Positions 37,114 through 51,600 of a stretch of 64,000 bases of DNA are shown one piece after another. The notes under the pieces were generated by a model, which saw only the letters and a program-made list of their open reading frames with translations, was not told the origin of the DNA and ran no database searches. The stretch is from Pegea sp. RAD2-039 (taxonomy: Eukaryota; Chordata; Thaliacea; Salpida; Salpidae): assembly GCA_034620365.1 (NCBI GenBank), contig JAQGEQ010000380.1:1674001-1738000 (forward strand), given 5' to 3'. The position numbers and the translations under genes are program-made. The stretch's first letter is position 1. Each line of letters opens with the position of its first letter.

Positions 37114-40100
37114 GGTCTATCGTAACTTGAACCTAAAAAAATTATTTAGAAACGCAATTGTTCAGAAATAAATAAAATCAAAAAAAGTGAATTTTCTAAC
37201 CTATAGTAACTACCTGAATATCTGAACTACATGATATATACTACACTGTTCAATTAGATAAAGTTTTCTGACCTCAGGCAAGTTAAACTAGCAGCTTATT
37301 ACTACGCGAATGTCTAACTCGCATGCTTTATATCTAAAACTTTTTCGTTCTTCTAATTGTGTTGGGCAAGAATATTGTATTGATAACAACATAAAAACGT
37401 GCACGACTTTTTCTAGATTTCATTTATCATTCACAACAACATACAAAAGTGTTTGTCAATAACTTCATCTTTTATTAAAAAATAAATTTTCTAAACTTTA
37501 TAAAATTTGAATTAAGTTTTTTTTTTAATTAATAAGATATATGATAATTTTGTCAGTTTGAAAGATAACCTTGTTTAAAAATACTTTTAAAAAATTAAAT
37601 CGATTAGTTATAATTTTTGTTTCGATAACATGATTAGATTAAATTTTTAGTTTTTCAACCATAAAAATAATCTCAATATATCTAAGAATATAATTTCTTG
37701 TTATCCAACTTAACTTAAATTTAGACATTTTTACTAAAGAATTTTTTACTTGTAAAAGATTCTGTACAAAAATTCTTAAAACCAAATTGAAAGTATTAAA
37801 ATAGAAGATTACTTGAAAGTCTGCACGCGCTTATATTTATTAATGCACGTTTGTATACAAATTTAGAAATATAAACTTAGATAATAAGTTTAACTATATG
37901 TAGATTTATACATTTTTCAAAACAGTTTCTTAAACACAAATCTTTGAGCTATAAAAATTGGTTTGTTTTGTTTCAGCACATCAATCTTATACAATACATG
38001 AATACTTTGTTGACTTTTGAAACATAATCTAGCAACACTCAATATGAATTTTTAAAGGATATACAATTTCCGTTGTCATTGCTCTTATTTAGCAACTAGA
38101 AAATAAACATTTTTGTAAAAGTAAAGTAGATTAGAAACTGAAAATAAAATAATTTATTCTTGTAAACTATTTTCCAGAATTTCTGTAATTAGATGAAAGC
38201 TAGCAAACAGTGTTATTAAAGATGATGTTTTTACATTGATCTGTACGTTTCAATAGATTATTTCTAAAATACACAAACTTGAACAATTTAAATCTTTATG
38301 TAGATAAGCTTTAAACTTAAAACTGACTCAACATAAATAATATCTTGACGATTAAGTTTTTTATTGACTCAGCTATCAGGTAATAAGAGGCAATCTTGCC
38401 GAAAACAACTTTATCTGAAAGTATAGCTGTCTACTTTACAGAACTTTCTGTCTTCTATATGATCATTAATCATAAACAAATTTTCACGAGCAATTTCAGA
38501 TCCTTTATCAGTCACGATTTAAAATCTATCATAAGCTAATGAAGAAAAACAATCGTAATTTATTAAAATACTTAATCTATTTTACAGATAATAATTATAT
38601 TATTAGCTTTTTTATCTTAAATATTTTATTCATTCTTTAATAATATTTAGAAAAGAACAAATATAGAATTTTTGGAACTATAAAAATGAGTTTATTATTT
38701 TTTTGTCGCAAAATTATAAATTGAAAGCCAATAAATGAAACTTGAAAATATTTTACATCTTTAAGCATGCTACTAACTTTTTGAAATGAAGCTCGTTAAA
38801 ACATGTCAACATCTAAAAAAATACTTGTTTTGAAATTACTTCTTAGCTTAAAAATCATGATTTCTCAAAGTTATTTTTTGTCATAGTTTGCTTGATTCAA
38901 AATTTCCCAAAATTTGTTGATTTCAGTTTATATCAATACAGACGTTCAGATATCTGGAAAATTACCTTATTGAGAAAATGTTAAATAGAACTTGTTGTTG
39001 TTTACCATTATGCTCACAACAATTCAAACTAAATACAAATTAGATCAAAGAAAATAAACTTTCCAACAGATAACTTTCAGAAAATTTTCTGGTGTTTGAA
39101 AATGTTTTAAAGTTTAGCTTTTAAACAAAAACTAATTATTCTATTATGTATGAACAATTAAGCACTCTGTGAAAATCGTGTTTACATAATTCAGAAATCA
39201 TTTTTATATTTCGAACTTGGTAACGCAAACAGACTTTTTGGTTGTTTTCATTGTATATTTATAAACATTCTTACTTCCAGGGATTATTTTCGTAGATAAA
39301 GATTATAAAAGCATATTTTTTAAACTAAAAGTTTGTAGTCATATTTGAGCGTTACTTACACATAACAGATTTAATTTTTAAAACAGTTTTAGAACACAAA
39401 TAAAAAGAAATCATCGAAGATAGAATTAGTTAGCAAGCTGCTGCAGCTCATGTCTTGTACCTACTCGACAAAATGATAAAAAAAATTAATTATAAAAGAA
39501 GAAACTTCAATTTAAACTGAATGAGAACCACTAACATTTAATTAAAAGTCAATGAGCAAGTACTTTATCTTGTAAAAACTCTTTAGCCGGTAACACTAAG
39601 CCAAGAAATTATAGCAAGTCTTGTGTTTAGTGGTTAAAGATGCAAGTTGAACACGGTAAAGTATTTACTACAAAGTTAGAGTTTATACTTTTAAAAAATT
39701 GGTCATATTTTCAACAGCCTTTTATTTTGTAGTATTATTTCTGTAACAATTATTTTTACAAACTTTTTTATTGTTGCTTCAATGGTGCCTCGATAAGTTT
39801 AGCATTTACTTCATCTTTAACTATATATATCACAATATTTTAACATACCTGTTGGTCACTAATAACATCATAAACAATTCAGTTTATAGAAAAAAATTGT
39901 CTCTTTTCAGTGCATTAGTTATTGTTTAGATCTAGAAAAATACTTATTGACGTAATCATGTCTAAGTCAAAAATATCTAAAATCTTTTATTTTTTAGATT
40001 TGTAGCTCAAACTGAAAACTGATTACTAAAAATAAACTGAATTCAATTTTATCATTTTAAAAAATTTGTAACAGATTGTGATATTTGAATTATAAGTATA

Positions 40101-40949
40101 TCTAAGTATTTTTAGAACCATTAATTTGGAATTTATCACAGCAATAAACAGTAAGCCCAAAATAGTAAAATATTTATTTTTTGTTTTCCTTTTTTTCTTA
40201 ATTTAAAAAGCGTTGTTTATAATATTCAGTTTTTTATACTCTTATTCATCAATCTTTTTGTTTTGAGTCTTTTTTTTGATACAGTTAAGTAACTTGTTTG
40301 ATAAAATTTATTGAAATCAGTTAAGAAAGATAAAGTCTTGAATTGCTATGATAATAATGATGTGGCAATCGTCAGAAGTAATGATGATTAGAATAAAATT
40401 GTTATCTTTTTTTTGTAAAAAAATAATAAACTGATTTTTTCTGTTACAAAATACATCTTAATTTTCTCTGGTATTCTATGAAAATAATTTTTTATGTTTT
40501 CTGCAATATTTTAGACGTAATTTTACTATTTGTTTATATCAGCTAGCTTATTTAAATTGTTTAATTTTATGTTGAACCGATTTAATGAATGGATATTAAG
40601 ATCATTTATCTTTTTTTCCAAGTATATGGTATTCTTATAAACCAATTTTTTTCTTTAATAAATTTCTTATGTTTATTAAGTCTTTATGTTTAATTTGATG
40701 TTTAATATGTGATATTTTGTACTATTTGTAAAAATATTAAAAAGGCTATAACTTTCTATATTAGTGGGGTATAATATCAATATTGATAGAAAAATAGCTG
40801 ATTTTTTTATATTACAGTTTAACTTTCAGCATTTGATTTTTTTATTAGATGATATAAGTTTTCTTTCTTCGTTAATACTTGTAACATTTAAAACATTTTG
40901 TTTTCTTATTTTAATTTTTTGCAAGTTTCGATTCTAAACAAAGTTATAA
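37114..40949. other. Long gene-free AT-rich stretch
   Basis: About 3.8 kb between the divergent Ly6-like and NSD genes. It contains many short AT-rich frames but nothing with protein-like composition, and I recognise no repeat family. Promoters of both genes presumably lie at its ends. A possible acceptor (TTTTTTGCAAG) ends at 40925, 24 nt before the NSD start. Confidence 0.45.
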
Positions 40950-43900
40950 ATGTCAAGTGAACAACTTTTAAAGTGCGATGAAAAAGATGTAAGTGTTAAT
41001 GTATCAATATTCAGACAGTAAGTAATTTGTTCGTTTTATTATAGTTGCTAGATACAAGTGCTAAAATGAGCAGCACTAAGATAATTGAGAAACTTGTATT
41101 TCATGAATTTGAGGATGAATTATCAGTTTTGAAAGAAAGTTATACAGACTTGATGTTACCTCACGAAAGGGTCGCTTGTATGCGTTGTACTTCAATATCA
41201 AGAAACTTTCAGGAGTTTCAAAACCACTGGATGGTTTGTCCAAATAATAACAATTCTGGTAAAAAAATAAAGTTTGTAATCTATTTAATTATCTTTTCAA
41301 CAAATGTTTTCTTGTAGTTTCATTTTTAGAAACTAATAAGAAACACATAGACAGTTTACGTTGTAGTTTTGTTAGTTTATCTTCGCTTTCAAGTTATTCT
41401 TTCAAATCTTTGAGATACCTTGCTAATTGTGTTGCTGAAAGCAAAAAAAGTAAAAGTAAAACCTTCCTGAAAAGACTATTACCTGAAAGAGGGTTGCTTG
41501 CACTAGCTGTTGGACGTAAGTAAATTAAAAGATAAAAATCACTTAAAAGTAAATATAATTATGAACAACTCATTTTATTGACAGAAGAAGATGCAGATGC
41601 CATATTAGATTGCATTAAAAAGATTTCTATTAATCAAAACAGTGGAAGTAGTCAGCTAAGTAGTGGTAAGATAGTTTTTCTTACTTTTTGATTTATGACA
41701 TTTACAGAATGATTTTCTTTTTATAAAAGAAAAAGACGAATTTGTTAATTTTGATTACAAGCAATTTGAAAATTTGTATGAAGGAAAATTGAATGTCCTG
41801 GAAAGAAATCTTATTCGTGCTAATAAAGCAAACTTAGCTTTAGAAACTATCAAAAAGTCTTGGCAGCTTCCAATAAAAACTAATTATGGTATCAACAAAG
41901 CTTTAATAGGAACCAGTACTATAAACAAACTGACAAAACCTACCCCTGATGATAATGACGATAAAGTACTCCAATTAAATCAATGGCCAATGGAAGTATC
42001 CATCGAAAAGAAACCGATCACATCTAAGATTCATGCTTCGAAAATCAAAACTGCTGATGTACCACCTCTAGGCAATTCAGTAAAGATTTCTAAATCAAAA
42101 ACAAAGGTCGAACTCATTAAAGATTTGTATGCAGAGTCAAGTTTTAATCTATTACATTTATTTATGAAACCTAATGACCAAGTTTCATTACCTTTAATCA
42201 AAAAAGGACCCAAAACGAATAAAGATTTAAATAAACGTATTGAACAGTTACCAGAAGTTTTGTATATTAGTGAACATGTTGTATCATACAAGCCAAATAA
42301 TTTGATTGCCAAGAACAATCCTGTACTTTCAAGGAAACAACTTTCTTCAACGGTTTGTGAGGTTTGTTGTTAAATAGTTTAATAAAGTTCTTATTTCAGT
42401 TTGTTGTTTAGAAATGCTTAAAAAAGGATAAAAACGGATTGAAGGTTTGTTCTGGGTCCTGTTTTCGGGCTTTTCATGTTCAATGTCTTTCATCACCATC
42501 AACATCAGATGTTTTATGTTCCGAATGCAAAAACGGTTGGTTTGTTCATATAATAGCTATTTGTTCTTTAAACTTTGTGTCTACACAGATACCCATACCT
42601 GTTTTTACTGTCAAAAGCCTAAAAGTTCTCAAAAACCACTGACAAAGTGTTCCCATTCAAAATGTGGTCGACGGTTTCATACTAGTTGTCGAGAGACTCG
42701 TAGAAATGCGCTCTTCATAACTTTTTCAAGATATTTAGATGACTGTGTTTATGATTTCAAGTAATCTGAGTTTTTATCATCTAAATATTTACATGATTTG
42801 CTTTTGATTGGTTTTAGATCTGAAGTATGCACAGGTTTATCAACTTGCTTGACTCATATCTGCATGACTTGTTTGAGTAAAAGTAAAGAAAAGAAATTAA
42901 CAAAGAAACCGTCAGTTGCTTTAAGTTCAACAAAACTTCAGTAAGTCACTCGCAGCTCATTCCTTTCTAAATCATACCCTCAACAGGTGTATCAAGTGCC
43001 CTGCTTCATATCACAATTGTTTTAAATGTTTACCTGCTGGTTGCCAATTACTACAATCAAACAAAATAGTCTGTCAAACTCATATCACCTTCAAATCAGC
43101 TACTAATCATCAAGCAGTTCATTTAACGCGGTGTTATATTTGTAACACCGGTAAGTTTCATTTATTTGCCTTGTGATGGTCAGCTTGCCAGTTTTAGGTG
43201 GTAAGCTGTTATATTGTGATCGTTGCCCGGCTTCTGCTCATTCAAGTTGCGTGGTTACTGGTAAAAGATTAAAACTTGATGGTATTAAAAGTGACAAAGA
43301 GGAATGGCTTTGTCGCAATTGTAGCTTGTATCGTACACCAATGTATGGTAGCGTTTTGTGGACTAAGTCTGGTTATTATCGGTATTTTTTTCTTAATTTT
43401 GTTATAACTTGATTGTGATGTAAACCTGTTCTAGCTGGTGGCCTGCGGTTGTTATATACCCTCAGAACATTCCGCAGCACTTGTCATATATAAAAAGTGA
43501 AGTAGGGGAGTTTCCCGTCCGACTTCTAGGCACTAATAAGTTTGTTTGGATGAATATTCGTCGTTCATTTCCGTTTGTAGTAAGTTTCAGTTACAAAAGT
43601 GATTTTGCTTTCTAGTAATCTTCTAAACTGTTTCTGTTGTAAAAGTCTTTGTTATAATTTCATCATAAATTAGAAATAGTTCTTCGTATTTGTTTTAAAC
43701 CTAAAATAGTATTGAGAATAACGGTTTTTGAAATCTTTTTGCCTTTTTAACTTTAGGATGATTTTCGAAGCAAAGTGAGAAGCAAACCAAAAACTGCTTT
43801 AGAAAACGCTTTACTTGAGGCTGATAAACTAATCAACCAAACTAGAAACGAAGATCCTGTTGAAACTTTTGAGTATATAACCGTATGAAGTATCTTCAAT

Positions 43901-44921
43901 TTTGAAATAAAATTAGTAACTCATCTCTTTACAGAAAGTTCAATCGTACAATGGGGTGGAACTGCCTCAAAGTATAGCTTGCTATGAAAGAGAGTGTGGA
44001 TGTTCATCATCTTTTTTGAATCCTTGCGGAATAGATAGTAGTTGTTTAAACAAATGGTCGCTAACTGAATGCGAGATTTGCTGTGTTGGAGGTATCTCTT
44101 GATTAGCAGCTAGTTTTTATATAAGTTTATGATGTATTCAGGAAGTCGATGTGGAAATCGTAATTTTATGAATCCAACTTTTCCGGATTATCTGATTCGA
44201 TGTTTTAATGACAAAGGTTGGGGTGTGGTTGCTAATGAGAACATACGAGAAGTAGGTCGCTTTTTAATATCTACTTTTTTTAATAAAATTTCATTCAGGG
44301 AACTTTCATTGGTGAATATGTTGGTGATATCGTTGACCATCAAGAGATGGAAAAGCGAAAAGCTAAACAACAAAAGAATGCCAAATTTTATTACTTTCAT
44401 ATTATCAATGTGAGTTGAAAAGTTTCAGACTAACTTCTATTGTCATCTACTTATATTAGCAAGTTTACGTTGATGCTGGTCCACGTGGAAACCACACCAG
44501 ATTTATCAACCATTCTTGTGATGCTAATTGCTCAACAGAAGTTTGGTCCGTATACGGCAAGTGTAGAATTGGTATCTACTCAAAAAGATATATTACAAGA
44601 GGTACAGGTCAAGTTTGCTTTTGTATTTACTTTTTTCTAACTTTCATCAGGTGAAGAACTTACTTTTGATTATAATTTGGATACGAATAAAAGCTTTGGT
44701 CCTTTTAGCTGTATGTGTGGCTCACAAAACTGTCTGAGTGATAAAAAGCAGGTAATTATCTTGGATATTGAAATAATCGACATTTTAAAGTTCAAGCTAT
44801 TTACAATTACTTCTAATATGATAAATCGCGATGGTTTATTTAGATGGAGAAGCAAGCTGGAAAAAATATTAAAAAGCAAAAGAAACGTTTTGCAAACAAT
44901 AGCGATATGACATCAAAGTAA
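40950..44921 (+). CDS. NSD-family histone H3K36 methyltransferase (PHD-PWWP-AWS-SET)
   Basis: Eighteen exons join in phase to 962 residues: 40950-40988, 41045-41258, 41330-41515, 41585-41665, 41730-42361, 42412-42535, 42589-42760, 42818-42940, 42987-43150, 43198-43381, 43435-43578, 43757-43882, 43935-44091, 44142-44251, 44298-44409, 44460-44601, 44651-44751, 44844-44921. Order of domains: unrecognised N-terminal third, a cysteine-rich run of PHD-type zinc fingers (about 380-620, including CYICNTGGKLLYCDRCPASA), one PWWP domain beginning RWWPAVV (about 640-690), AWS (about 730-795), SET (about 800-920) and post-SET CMCGSQNC. SET catalytic motifs are intact: GWGVVA, RFINHSCDANC and ELTFDYN. The zinc-finger order and the DAGPRGNHTRF stretch match NSD1/2/3 rather than SETD2 or ASH1L. 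It should methylate H3K36 in the nucleus. It is shorter than vertebrate NSDs and lacks their N-terminal PWWP. Confidence 0.93.
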
Positions 44922-47158
44922 TAAACTGCATTAAAATCTTTTTATTTAAAATGCACTGACAATTCAGGTAACAGTTCTTGTACTCTAATTCAATTTATCT
45001 TTTATGCTGAGGTTTGGTCATGAATGCAAGATGTTTTGCTTTGATAAGTAAACTCTATCTTTCAGTTTTTGTCTAAATACTTACTGATCACTACAGTTTC
45101 ATAAAATTGCAGAAGGCACTGAGCATGGGTTTAAATACTGCGATAGTCAAACAGTGAATAGATGTCTTGTAAAAGATTACTAAGATATTTGAATCTTTTA
45201 ATAAATAAGAATTCCAGCTTTGAATAAAAAGACGGTACAATTTATTTTCTAAGTTTGTAGTAACTACCTAAATTTGTTTCTATTTTGCCGTCATTAGCAC
45301 CAATCAAGATTTCAAAATCAAATTTACTGGATTACAAGTACCCTGATAGAACTAAAGAGCAAATTCTTATTCCTTCTTTTGATCTTTTACAACATTTTTC
45401 AAAACTTTTTTACTCTATACTTATTGAGAAATCGTTTTAAGATCTATTTTTGGGAGAAGAAACTCGGATTAAAAACTGATAGTGCTTGTGTTTACAAACT
45501 GGCTTTAACGTAATCTTTTTAAACTGTTCATTATAAATTTCTTTGCAAGTTTTATATAGTTTTTGATGTTTAGAACAAATGAGTAACTTGCTGACTACAA
45601 ATAATAATATAGACTATTTTTTCACTCGATAACTAAAAGGCATTTATTTCCAGAAATTAGTTTTTTTATTATTCACGTAAAAGACGTTAACTGCAGGTTA
45701 ACTTTCACAATTTTGTAATCGATGTTTGCAGTTTATATTTTGAGAGCTAGCCAGTTTATCTGTTTTAATCTATCCATCTAGGTAGTTCATAAAATCTTAT
45801 TTAAACTATGAAGCTAATTTTCATTGATAAAAAGCATTGAAATTTTGAACTTCAGACATCGTAGCCAAAATTGAAGTTTCTATTTTATAACTTCATAGAT
45901 TTTTTGTAGGCAGTATTTTTAATGTTCTAAATAAACTAAACAGGTCTTAATAAGAATATTTGTACTATATTTTAAAAGAAGAAGAATCATATTTCGATTT
46001 ATAAGTTACTTTTTATCTTATATATTGATATAAATGTTTTTTTCAAAGAATGATAACCGTAAAATTAGAGTTAATTAATTATAGTTAGGTAATAGCGTAA
46101 AATTTTATTGCCAGCTTTAAACTCGAAATTGCACAATCGGCATAATAATGATAGCTGCAAAAAATTTATAGTACTATGATTTTGAAAATAAATTAGATGA
46201 GCCAACTATAAATCTAACTTTACAATAAATTAAGTTTTTGCAAGTACAAAGAAAATGTTGAAAAAATTAAGAGTATAACTATCGATATATAAACTCCAAA
46301 ATACAATTGAGAGTTCTATCAGTTTACTTGTAAGGGTCTATTTTACACTTAAGACTTAAAATTAAGTATTTTTCTAATGATTTTATTCTTAATTTAAATA
46401 TCTTAGGATATTTAATAAGGACTATTTAATAATAAGTTTTTAGCATAGTATGTTTTTAGCAATAGTTTTAAAAAGCCATAAAAGCATCTTTCTTCATTTT
46501 TTACTGTGCTAAATATACTACTGTGTTACCAGTATTAAAGTTTATAGATTATATAGTTCTGGTGTTGATGATTATTATAGAAATTCAATGAAAATCTTTT
46601 TCACTGATTTTTTGCCTAATAATTTTATTTCAATTGCAGTACTTAATGATTTAATATAAATGTTTTTCTTTATTAGTTCTTATATATTGTATCTGCTATT
46701 ATGTAAACTTATTTACTAAATTTTATTTTGCATATTTTAAAATTTTAAAGATATAGAATATTTCAAAAAGATATTTTTTTGATATTAAATATTTTAATTT
46801 TATCTTTATGTTAATAAATTATTAATTTATAATTTGATATTTTCTACAACCAAAAATTAAGTCAGTTTATAGAAAAACCTTTTTTTAATATATTTTAAGT
46901 TTTTTTAATTTTGTAATGAGATGTTACATGAATAATAAGGTTCATTTTGAAAATAAAGTTATCAATGCATTAAAACTTTTTTATTAAAAACATTTATTTA
47001 ATAAATACTTATTAGGTAACTAACTTTAAAACAGTAATTTATTTAAATAATGGTTATAATAAAAAATATAATTTTCTTGGTTTAGTTGCTTCCTCTATCA
47101 CAATATATGATTATCGATTTCTTTTTTACTTTGTGCTTGGTAAAATATTTTCAAATAA
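44922..47158. other. AT-rich intergenic spacer
   Basis: About 2.2 kb between NSD and RBM18, both on the plus strand. No coding frame, repeat or structured RNA recognised. Confidence 0.45.
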
Positions 47159-48539
47159 ATGACAACTAAGTTTAAGCCTGAAGTTGTTGAATTAGTTTCT
47201 GAACCTCTTCCTCTTGAGAACTCCAAGAAACTTCAAGATCAGTGTAGAATATGGATTGGTAATATGGACTTACAATTAAATGAGTAAGTTTTTACAGGAT
47301 TAAGTTGTAATAAAGATTTATTTTTTCAATCTAATTTATAAACTAAACTGTATTTTGGTAGTTTGTTTTAAGTAAATTTTATTACAAAATTTGTAATGAG
47401 AGTAATTTGCAGAGTTTATTATTATTTAGATTATAATTTTTCTATAACGTTGTACTACTGTATTTTACTTGAGATAAATTTTTTGATAGCTTATGAGAAA
47501 ATAGGAAAAGATAATGTTCTTCTGTTTAAGTTTAGTGTTCTTTTATTTTATAGATATAGTTTTTTGCAACTTCTTAAGCAGTTTGAAGGATTAAAAGATT
47601 TTGACTTCATATATTATAAGAATGGGCCCCATCAAGGAAAGTCTAAAGGCTTTGGATTTGCTACATATAATACACAAGAAGTAAAATTAATTTCCATAAA
47701 TTAATAAAAATGTTGACTTTAAAATTTTCAATCATCTTAAATGACTGTTATTGTAAAGATATTTTTTGTTATCCTTTTCTAGTTTTCTATTTGTTAAATG
47801 ATATTCTTATGTTAACAATTCTTATAATAATATAATAGATGTATATTATAGATTATGTATTTTATATTATACCTCATTATTCAACTAATTTATATTTTTA
47901 TTTATATAAGTAGCAAAAAAGTTTGATTCTATCATACCTTTAAACAAAAGTGTTAACTCTATATACTTTTTAGGCTGGTTTGGTTTTTTATTTAATTTAT
48001 TTATCAATTTTAACAATTGAATGCTTTTAATGATTTATTTATTTGATTATTTGCTGCTATTTTGTTGACTATTATAATCTTCAAGCATAATTATCTTTCA
48101 GAAAGCTAAGAAAGCAATCCAAGGGTTAAATAATCGAGTTGTATTCAAGAGAAAGCTACAAGTACGTTGGGCTCATGAGCAAGAAGTATCAGAGAAGCCT
48201 GCTCCTGCTGCATTGACGACATCACTAACAACAGAACCTTATAATACAAACAGCAAAATAGCAGAGTAAGTAATTTTTATAGATTTGTTGAATTATTAAA
48301 TTCCAGTCTTTGGTACTTAGAGCAAATGTTTTTATCAAAGTTTTTAACTGAGTTCATATCACAGAAGCTCTATCGAAGCAATTGAAAAAAAGCTTATGGA
48401 GATGGAGAAGAACTCAGACAAGATACCTAGAGGAGGATTACATCCTCTATTGCAGGAAGCTCGAATAAAAAAAGAACAAGAAGAAGCTCGAAAGAGAAGA
48501 ATGCATCCTTATACAAAACCATATCGTAGAAAAAGGTAA
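47159..48539 (+). CDS. RBM18: RBM18-like RNA-binding protein
   Basis: Four exons join in phase: 47159-47283, 47554-47680, 48102-48265 and 48365-48539, giving 196 residues against 190 in human RBM18. The protein has one RRM (about residues 27-108). RNP2 is CRIWIGNMD and RNP1 is KSKGFGFATY, and the domain ends with KRKLQVRWAH, the family's characteristic VRWAH block. The C-terminal half has the SSIEAIEKKLMEME helix and ends in a basic tail (PYTKPYRRKR). The molecular role of RBM18 is poorly known; it probably binds RNA in the nucleus. The stop codon lies only 68 nt from the stop of the oppositely oriented ceramidase A, so the two 3' UTRs almost certainly overlap. Confidence 0.93.
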
Positions 48540-48607
48540 CGAAGAAAGTCGGAAAACTTAGTTGGTGAAAACATTTTGTACAAACTGTTGAATAATGAAC
48601 TGAATTT

Positions 48608-51600
48608 TTACTTCTTCTTCACCCGGAACATTTTACTTCTGCCTTGAAAGGGAACAACTTCACTCCGAGTTTTGTAATCACCCTCGTAAATGATTTGATA
48701 ATTTCCTTCATTTTCATTTTCTGGAATCCTCCAAGTAATGGTGGCAGTACTGCTTCCTTTGGAAATCCGATAGTTTGCTGCTCCTTCTTTTGTATTTCTT
48801 ATAATTTCAAGTTGATAGAGTTTTTCGAGAAAGCTTAAAAGAGAAACTTTGTTCAAATCGTTTTTCTTTGAATACAAACATATCTTACTTGTGATTTTTT
48901 TTAGTTCAATTGAGTTTTATGTTTTTATTTGATTATTGAAGTCAGTTTTTTAGCTTACTTTGTTGTTAGCTTCATATTTTGTTTTAAATCTTTACGTTTA
49001 TCTGATTTTAGTAAAAATTAAAGTTTCGAAACAGTCTGAGGTTTTTAAAGGTTGATTTTAGAATAATTAGTTTCTTACTTTTCATCGCTTCCATGATATT
49101 CATTCAGATATTTTCCTTCTGAAGTATCCTCTTCACTTAATCTAATCGCCAGTTCTAAATCTAGTCTAGTACCAGTAGTTTCAGCAATCACATCAGATAA
49201 AGCTGTGAATAAGTTGCCTCTCTGATCCTCTTGGCTTCCTTCCCATTTAAACATAGTTTCCCAGTCTTCATCAGTATAAATAATCTCTTCCTGATCTTCA
49301 TTAACTTGTAGAACTTTTAAGTAAGTTGAACCCAACTGAATGTTGATTTTTAAATTACAAAAACTCTTTTTTTTTACAATAATCTCACCTTAAGATTTTG
49401 CCTTGGATTTGCAGCCTGAAGTTTTACTTCAACTGTGTCTCCTTGGTAGTAAATATCATCTGCATCTATTAGAACATCTCCAAAATTTTTATCTTGTGGA
49501 GTTTCATCTCTTCCAGGAACATAACTCAACCTAGACTGATCAGGCTCATTTATAACAGGTTTTACTCCACTATCATAAGGTTCTTCAAAATGTAATTACA
49601 AATATTAGTACATAATAAAATCCAACAAGTCTACCTGAAGTAATTAGAGGTTGTAGAAGATTTTTAAACTTTTCCAAATAGATATTTAAAGTATTAGGTC
49701 CATATATAGTTGAACCAGCTTCATATCTTTGAGCTTTATATTCTTCTTCAGTTGTAATGTAATGAGTGTAGACATTAGATAAACCAGCAATTACCACCTG
49801 AGTAAAAGCAGTTCTTAGCTGAATATCAAGTTTCACTCCCCCCCTACTTTTGCTGTATCCATCTGTCCTTCTAAATTAGTTCTTATCATTTCTTTTAAAC
49901 GTCTACCAGACATTGTTGTAAACTCTCCAGGAACAGCAGCAATTATCAACTCTCCAATTCGAAGCATCTGTATCTCTGAAATAGACGGATGCCATTTCCG
50001 AGGTACATCCATATCTAAGATTGGTTTGTCCTAATCATTTATCAAATTGCATTTATAAGAAGTTAAACTCACATCCAGTTGGTAAGAGAACTGGTTTCGG
50101 ACGATGACATTCATAATATTCTGGAGGAGGTGTTTCTGTACAAAGTATACTAACAAGAGCATCGCGAATATTTTTCCAAAAAGGGATCTCTTCTGTCATT
50201 CCCTGATAAAAATCAAATGCACCAGCACCATCAGTCGTGCCAGCAGCAAAACTAAAAAAGACTTGATCTTGTATAAATATTCTTACAATAAATCGAAATT
50301 ATCTTACCTGTAACCCATTCCAGCCCGGCAACTTTGAACAGTTCTTCCATCTTCTAACATAACTTGTTGCTTATTCATATCTATGTATTGCTGAACGTAA
50401 GAAACAGTTCCATTAAGCTTGATCATAGTACTAAAAATAAACATGATTTTATACATTATAAATATTATAAATATATCAATTTTGTTACTTTTCAAATATA
50501 GTTTTTGCTGCATTATACTGACGTTGACCAATTATGTTCGTTGAATCAAACATGTCTACGCCGGGTCCAAACGCTATGCAACCCTGTGAACGGTTGTCAC
50601 ATGTGGAAGTGAAGTTATCACAAGGCATTCCGGGCGTTGTAGTGTTTTCTTTATAAGTAAATCTCAATATGACTTATTGAAGTATTTTTGAAGAGTTGAA
50701 ATATCTAGTAAGACATTTGTGTATCTATATTTTAAATAATGATACAAATTACAAGAATGAAGACTTTATAAGTGACACAAATTGTTAAAAAGAAAAATAT
50801 TGAGTTGCATCTTATTGTTTTTGGACTAACCAACGCAAATAGCTCCTTTTGTTCTGGGAGAGACATCTCCTACATTTGCCTGGGCGAATGCCGCCACATA
50901 ATCTTCCTGTTTAAAAAATGAAGGAAAGTTTGTGGAAGAAAATAATCGATTATGATTTCAATAAATATTCGATTAGCTTATTAGTTGTAAATGAAACATC
51001 AAATCATATTTTTACCTTTTTATCTGACATATATTTCTCAAAAAGAGTTGAAGCTCTTCCTTTGTGATCGGAACTGATTAATCGATTAGTGAAATTCATA
51101 CTTGTAGGATGAGACGGGTACCAACTTAACATAGCGATAGGTTCACCTGAATTCAAAGTAAAACTGTTATAGAAAAACGAAAGCCTTGTAAATAAAAGAA
51201 TCGTTTAAATGATATTTATTTGAGTTAGGCTACAACCTGTGAAAGTCTAACTTCAAATAAGCTTTGATTAAGCTTACAGATTTCAAATAAGCTTACAGAA
51301 CTGGTTTAAATCTCGCAAATTTTATTAAGTAATCGAATTATCATCTTGTTCTGTGAAACCATCAAATTAAGATGAAAAATTTGTCGTTGAGTAACTTTAA
51401 CAAAATAATTACACATAAACTCTGAGAAAAATCACATAACCATCAGAACGGGCACTTTAAAATAAAATGCCCAAAACAAACGGATTTTTAGTCTCATTAA
51501 AAGTTAGATTCGTGTTTATTAAAAAACTTTCAAGATTAAGATCAACCCAAAAATTCGTCAGATGCTGTGTTTAACTCAAATTGTGTTCTAGCTTTACTGA

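Noticed and set aside
49797..49848. Apparent frameshift at a run of seven Gs in ceramidase A
   Set aside because: It is a normal 50-nt intron (49798-49847 on the minus strand, GTAGGG...ACTCAG) at the same place as an intron in ceramidase B. After splicing, the reading KVVIAGLSNVYTHYITT is continuous.
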